Below are positions 57,876 through 64,000 of a stretch of 64,000 nt of DNA, piece after piece; positions within the stretch are counted from its first letter, which is position 1; the number at the start of each line of letters is the position of its first letter. The stretch lies in contig WBZZ01000897.1 of NCBI GenBank assembly GCA_019918135.1, positions 610,662-674,661 of the forward strand. The letters run 5' to 3'. The translations under genes were made by a program, and so were the position numbers. The notes under the pieces are model-generated. The model was not told where the DNA came from and searched no databases. It saw only the letters and a program-made list of their open reading frames with translations. The DNA is from Paulinella micropora. Its lineage: Eukaryota; Cercozoa; Imbricatea; Euglyphida; Paulinellidae.

Positions 57876-60578
57876 ATGTCGAGAGAGACCGCCGAAGTGA
57901 GTGAATTCTCGGAGGCAGAACAAAGAAGAAGAGAAGAAGAAGGAGGAGGAGGAAGAGGAAGAGGACTGAATGAAGGAGGAGGAGGAGGATTGAATGAAGG
58001 AGGAGGAGGAGATGAAGGAGTAGGAGGAGGAGTAGAAGAGGGCTGGGATGATGAAGGAAGATATGGAGGAGACGAAGATGAAGGAGGATTTGAACAAGAA
58101 GAGACGGGAGGAGGAGGAGCATATGGTAATCCCTTACCACCTGCCTACACGGGAGGAGGAGGACGAAAAATGATAGACTTGATTCATAGTGATGGAGAGG
58201 AGATCACAGTGGAGGAACAACAGTGGGTGCAAGACCACTATGACCTCACTAAAGAAGAGTTTGATAACAAGATGGGGGTAGAGAAGAACACCTATGTGTG
58301 GATCCCTCAGGATCAAAGAAGAGAGAAAAGTCTTGCTAAAAAGGATGTCTATATCCTATTATCAAACACAGCACAGCTCCTCGGCAAACTGGTCTCTGAT
58401 CCAGAAGAGAGAAAGAAGATACAGCATATCAAGTTTGGGGACACACACACCCACCTTGAATTACTCGATGCTATCTTTGGGGTGTACACTCAAACCCTGA
58501 TTTGGGAACGTACATACGGCCCATGATGTGAGTGTTACCTCCAGTACACAAACCCAAGAGCAACGGCCAGATTCCTCGCGACTGGTCAGGAGGCAGTCGA
58601 TGTAACAAAAGTGAAGACCAATCTGGGTTCGAAAAACTCGAGTGGCATATTTCATTTTTTTACAATGGAAATAAAGGCCTTGGAGGAGGGGAAGGCAGAG
58701 ATGGAAAAAAGCATTAAGGCAGCAGGAGAAACTCATCCTGTGATTGATGAGTTAGAGAAGACCGACAGAGTTCTGACCAAGATCAGACTGTTGATGGGTG
58801 CGTTACTGCACAAGGAGGCATGGAAGAGATGGATTCCTACCAAGGATCACTCTGTCCTTAAATCACTTAGTAACGCACCACCGGTCGCCAACAAAGCAGG
58901 TGTTGACCAATATGTGGAGAAATATAATTTTCTCAGATCTGCTTCTGAATTGGTGGCCTTTATCACTCATGCTCAAAAGCTGGTGATATCTGAGAAGAAG
59001 AAGGCGAAAGAGAATGAGGAGTTCGAGAAGACGATGAGACTGGAAAGAATGAAAGCAAAAGTGAGTGGTGCAAAGATACACCCTCCGACATATTTGACCC
59101 CACCAGCTCCTGCCCCACCAGCCCCTGCACCCTCGGGCTCAAATACGGTGGTGGTCACAAACACGGAGAAGAAGGACAGACAGAACATCATAAATGCCTT
59201 CAAGGGGAAGAAAGGAGGAGTGGCAAGTCTCATGCTATATGCCAAGACGAGCTCAGACAAAGACTCTGATGCTTCGCTTTTGAGCAAGCTCAAAGAGATC
59301 AATGCATGCATGAAGGCTTTTCCTTGCGACGAAACGCAGGAATACGAGGCCCTTGTTACTGTTTTTGACCAATCTCTAGTCTCGGAGGGATTTGATCTGA
59401 CACAGTGCGAGTTTTTGAGAAAGAAGGAGGAGATTAAGAGAAACAATGCAACAGGCCTAGACGCTCAGTGTGAACTGGCGGTGGCCACACTCATTTCATA
59501 TTTTCAATCTCATGGATACCAGCATCTCTGCACTGGTACTCTCATAGGATTTGAAATCTTTGAGACAGTGGCGATGAGTTTGAGGAGTGCTGTTGGCTTG
59601 GCGGCGACCCTTACGGAGGTAGTTTCCTCCTATGGGCTATTCTATGGCCGCAAGTCGATCATCCTCTATTTCCTTTCGGCGTTACACACAGTTAACCCGA
59701 GTAAACTTACTCAGCTCATACAACAATGCTCGACGTTTAGCTCAGTGAAGTCCAAGAACTTCCTCGAGACACACGTGTTCGAAAATACGGTTCAAAGCGT
59801 TGCTCCGTCAACACTGTTTCAAGAAGTGATGAGTGCATGCTCAAACATGGACTCGCTCACGGAGGCACATACGGCACAGGCAGGCGGTATACCTGTTGGC
59901 GCACAAGCCACGTACACAAACAGAGTTGCCGGTTGGAAGAGACAGAGAGAGCCAGACCTGAAGACCGCATCTTGGAGGTGGTTCGCGGGCTTGCAGTGTA
60001 AGGCACAGATGGAGAACAGAGACTGCTCTTTCAATCATGATAGGCAGAACCCAACAGCAAGGGCAAATTTTCTGAGCAGGACGGAAGGCAAGGAACCGGG
60101 CCTTTTCAATATGCTTCAGATTGCCGCTGTGAACGAAGGTTGGTATGCCAATATGTGTGATGATGAGGAGTTACGAGATGCAATCATTACCTACATGAAG
60201 AGGATGAAGGAGAAGAAGGAGGAAAGGGAGAGACAAAAGAACTTAAAGGCCTCTCAAAGAGGACGAGAAGGAGGAGCAGGAGCAGGAGGACGAGAAGGAG
60301 GAGCAGGAGCAGGAGGACGAGGAGGAGGAGCAGGAGGACGACGAGGACGAGGAACATGGAGAGGAGCCTCGAGGTGGCAGGGAAACCCTCAGAGAGGAAG
60401 AGGAGGAGGTCGGGGATATACCCCTTATGGAGGGAGAGCTGTTCGAGCTCCAGCCCCCCCCACCCAGAGGAGGAGGAGGCTCGTGGGCAAGCTCCAACCC
60501 AAATTTCGGTCGAGCTCAGGCCTACAACACTGCCTCGGAGACCGATACGTCATCCTACCCGGACACTACTCAAGGTAA
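57876..60578 (+). pseudogene. gag: Ty3/gypsy gag-type protein with one in-frame TGA
   Basis: A frame of about 900 codons interrupted only by TGA at 58,524-58,526; the sequence on both sides is in the same frame and protein-like. The N-terminus is Gly/Glu-rich, and the middle is a large globular gag-like region (HPVIDELEKTDRVLTKIRLL, ETHVFENTVQSV). A C-x8-C-x3-H cluster (CKAQMENRDCSFNH) may bind zinc, and a Gly/Arg-rich RNA-binding-type tail follows. Identification as gag rests on its position before protease and RT. The TGA could be decay or a readthrough site. Confidence 0.65.
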
Positions 60579-60633
60579 TCGTTTCGAGGTGGTGGAATGA
60601 CTGGAGGGGGAAGAAGAGAGGAAGGAGAAGACT

Positions 60634-62498
60634 GTGAAGTTTAACCCTAAAGTCACAGTGCTTTTTAATGCTGTTGTGCAGACTGGGCCAACGCTTCCTC
60701 TATGTGAAAACAAAGATGTGGGTACACAGAGACTGCAGCCCCAAGGTAGTCTCATACCCGTTCATACAGCACGGTTACCAATAATAACTGATGCAAATAG
60801 GAAGGCGAGACTTGCGATGGAGGCGAGGAGGCCAATGGCAGACGTATCGCCTCGGCCAAGCAAACAACCACGAACAGACTCAATGTCTACGGTCGCGGCG
60901 GGTGGCGAGCAAAAAGACAATGTGTGTACTCAAGTACCACAAGACAATGTCGCTCAAATAGTAAACGCACCAGTACCGCAGAATAATAAAAATGTTAATG
61001 AGGTGAAGCAGGAGGAGAAGAAGGAGGAGTTGAAAAACTTAGAGACAAGACTCCAAAATTTGGAACGTAAAGTTCTTGTTCTCGCAGCCAATATACACAG
61101 GCCCGATGCTCTATGTTATACGGAACTTTATTGTGAAACATTGAAGACAATGTTAAAAGTTGGTAATGATACGATGGCGAAAATTAATATTGTCGGCAGG
61201 AATTTTTAAATCGATACCGGGACTGGGTGGACGGAAATATGAAAAAGTCAACGGGCACTCTCAAAGGAGTGAGCAGCCGGACGGATATCACGGGAATCAT
61301 CACACTGACCTTTAAATTGAAATCCGCACGAGTTTACCGTATGGAAGTCTATGTCGTCCCCGGTTACCACGGGTCAGTATTACTATCGTATGACCAATTG
61401 GCTACGATGGGGGCTGTGATTGATTGCGCCGCACGGCGAGTGATATATGGAGTAAAAAGAGGAGAAGAGAACGATATTGATCCCTTCAACGCTACTGACT
61501 CTTATGAGGCTTATGAGCTGAGTCTAGCGACGGATCACAAAAAGATGGCCATCGCACATGAGGCACTTGAGGTGTACGTTCACCCCCATGTCGTAAGACC
61601 GGATGAACTGTCCTGGACCGACAATTGGGAATCCCAAGTGTGCACTGTCACAGTTCCGACATTGCATTGGGACAAAAAGTCTATTGATGACTTAATCGAG
61701 AAGCGAAAGGAGGAGATTATATGTGTCGCACAAAGAAGCCCGTCGTTGGCGAGATTCGCGGAAGGAGTAGGAACAGATGTCCATATTACTAACGGATACT
61801 GTTTCCATGCGAAAGTAGGAGAAGAAAAAAGGAAGGCGTTTGTACCAAGGAGAACGGGGCGAATCCCGGATACTCCACCAGAAACTATTAAAAGTTTTAT
61901 TACTGATTTCTGGGGTGACGAGCCCACGTGGCCGCGTTCACTGTCTGAAGTGAAGAAATGCTTACGGACTTTATTCGAAAATAATAAGCCGTATACTATT
62001 ATCCTGCCATATAATGAGAAGGCGATATGGGCGCAGGAAATAAGGGACCGGCTTATTGATCATCCTATACCGGTACCCTCTCGCAAGCAACAGCTAGTGG
62101 TGGCTTGTCGTATGGGAACTCGTGAGCAGAGCAGTGCATACAAGCGGAAGCTCAGAGACCTCGACAAGTTGAAATTGATACCGCAAGCATTCACATGCTT
62201 TGATGGTTTTTACACCCGTAAAGCTCCTTTGCAATACGCGAGACTCATTGACATGCTGGTGGAGCTCGGTAAAGATGATGAGCCGGACACGGTCACGTAT
62301 GAAAAGACGGGCCTAGATGATGTCTCAGAAGAGGACTTAGGCTTGGAGGAGGACAGAGAACCCCTCAAGCAGCATAAGCAGATGTCTGATGAAGATTTTC
62401 AAGAGGCGGCGCGGAAAATATTGGAAGAAGGAGTAGGCACGGAGAAGGAGAAGGAGCTTTTAAAAGCCAAATTAGAGGCGAACAAGGAAAATTTTTGA
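60634..62498 (+). pseudogene. Ty3/gypsy protease region (frameshifted)
   Basis: Frame 60,634-61,209 ends with a TAA directly before an aspartic-protease active site (IDTGTGW) readable in the same frame. A second stop follows, and the protease C-terminal half (VLLSYDQLATMGAVID, in the pattern of retropepsin hydrophobic-Gly motifs) continues in frame 61,227-62,498. The rest of that frame is a charged linker before RT. At least two lesions prevent a continuous polyprotein. Confidence 0.7.
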
Positions 62499-64000
62499 CC
62501 CTCCACATGCAGGTGGTGTCAAGCCTGAAGATTTCACTGCGGTTATTTACAAAATACCGGGTGCGGAGCCGTCACCGGCACCACGAAGGGCGAATTTGAG
62601 TATACATGAGGCGAAGATAGCGGAGGAGCTAGCAAGACAGCTGCTCAATGAGGACTTTATTGAGAGATCAACATCTCCAATAGTCTCACAACCGAGAATA
62701 GTGCCGAAGCCAGGAGGAGAATGGCGCCTGACAGTTAACTATGCTCGTGTTAACAAGGTGCTGCAGGAAGAGAGAAATCCTCTCCCGACATTAGAAGAAG
62801 GAAGGAGAGTCTGCGGAATGCAAAATTCTATTCGGTCATTGACCTTAAGAATGGCTTCTGGCAGATACCACTGGAGGAAAAGTCCAGATGGCTGACGGCG
62901 TTTGTGGTGGGTATGGAAATATATCAATGGAAAGTGCTTCCGATGGGCCTCAAGCAAGCCCCAGGACTTTTCCAGAAGGCGATGCAGAAGATGTTGAGCA
63001 GTCAGTACGATGATTTGTCTGACGGTGGCTTTATGAGAAGGCGGGGACAGAAGGCGGGAGAATATGCATTTTGCTATATCGATGACATTATCGTATACTC
63101 TAACACAATGGAGGAGCATATCGATCATTTGTCCGATATATTCAGGCGCATCGGAGCTTTTGGCCTGAAGTGCAATCTAAAGAAGTGTCAACTTGCCAAG
63201 ACGAGTGTGACATACTTAGGGTACGAGATCTCCCATAATCGAGTCTCGATATCCAAAGAGAAGAGGGAGGAGATTATGAATCGACCGATACCGAAGAACC
63301 GCACTGAATTGCACTCATTCCTTGCGATGGCGCAATACTATAGCCAGTTTCTACCCGATTGGGGTGCAACACGGGCTAAGTTGGAGAAAATGATAGATTT
63401 TGGAGACTTTGAGAAGTGGGACGAAGAGGCTTTGCAAGCGTTTCATGCGCTCAAAGATCTCATTTACAAAGACCCGAAAGACGGAGGACCGGTGTTAACG
63501 ATGCCCGACTTTACGAAACAATTCGTAGTCGATACAGACGCATCTAAGTTTGCGATTGGGGCTGTATTACAACAAGAGGATGAGGAGAAGAAATTACGCC
63601 CAATCATGTTTATTAGTAGGAAGTTGTGTGCGGCGGAGAGAAACTATTGCACAAGGCAAAGAGAGGCGTTGGCGGTAGTATGGGCCCTCAAGAGGCTCAG
63701 AGAGTATTTGTGGGGAGGACCTCAATTTACTGTCAGAACTGATCATCATAACCTGTTATGGTTGATGAATCATGAACAGACGGGACGGCTGGCGCGGTGG
63801 CAAGCGTTCTTGTCTTGTTTCGATTTTACAATGGTCCATCTACCGGGAAAGCGAAATGTGGTCGCTGATAGCCTCTCTAGGCTAGAGTTTAACTCAGAAG
63901 TATCGGCGTTGGTGTCCACGGTGGAGATGGAAGACTTGTCCACTGACAAGGTGTATGAGGTCAGCCACATTGAGGCGATGGAGATGGCGAGTGGAGTCCG
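62494..64000 (+). pseudogene. pol: Ty3/gypsy reverse transcriptase and RNase H (cut by window edge)
   Basis: RT starts in one frame (IVSQPRIVPKPGGEWRLTVN, to about 62,800), then shifts to another that stays open to the end of the window: VIDLKNGFWQIPL, LPMGLKQAPGLFQ, YIDDIIVYSN (catalytic box) and the thumb LGYEISHNRV. RNase H follows (VVDTDASKFAIGAVL, REALAVVWALK, RTDHHNLLWL), then LPGKRNVVADSLSRL. Order PR-RT-RNase H and the motifs place it in Ty3/gypsy. The integrase should lie beyond position 64,000. Confidence 0.9.

Overview
This is a piece of a eukaryotic genome, most likely a protist or alga. Both cellular genes have GT-AG introns, and the rest is mobile DNA. I cannot name the species.

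Region 1 (about 1-20,700) is a nearly complete Polinton/Maverick-type, virophage-like DNA element, here called element 1. It encodes a protein-primed family B DNA polymerase, class 3 lipase, ExoX-C-like small protein, double-jelly-roll major capsid protein, penton, adenovirus-type cysteine protease, packaging ATPase, a long fibre with a C-terminal peptidase S74 chaperone domain, a retroviral-type integrase and several small proteins. Most virion genes are packed on the minus strand; polymerase and integrase are on the plus strand at opposite ends. I see two lesions: a +1 frameshift in the polymerase and a Trp-to-TGA change in the small ExoX-C-like gene.

Region 2 (20,700-24,580) is gene-poor DNA ending in a fragment of a Ty1/copia reverse transcriptase/RNase H.

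Region 3 (24,606-38,845) is element 2, a decayed relative of element 1 in inverted orientation. The order of genes matches almost one for one: fibre, two-TM protein, antisense Cys-rich protein, 120-aa protein, ATPase, 100-aa protein, Lys-rich protein, protease, penton, capsid, 417-aa structural protein, ExoX-C proteins, polymerase. Most are frameshifted. Integrase, lipase and the 5' half of the polymerase are missing. Its capsid gene and the distal fibre are far more diverged than the rest, as if exchanged. Element 2 has its own intergenic hairpin modules, two copies of a 62-74 bp GC palindrome and a 283-bp foldback insert.

Region 4 (38,850-40,900) has a DDE transposase fragment, AT-rich DNA, a minisatellite and an LTR-like repeat. 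Region 5 (41,154-55,252) holds two divergent host genes: HGH1 (minus strand, ten exons reconstructed) and a kinesin-1-like motor (plus strand). Intron 2 of HGH1 is about 4.6 kb, almost all microsatellite. Intron 1 of the kinesin gene is about 3 kb and holds simple repeats and tRNA-derived SINE copies. Region 6 (55,253-64,000) is intergenic DNA, then a damaged Ty3/gypsy retrotransposon (gag, protease, RT, RNase H) running off the right edge.

The main interest is the pair of inverted, related viral elements. Comparing them shows which small genes and hairpins are conserved and which modules (capsid, fibre tip, lipase) have been swapped.
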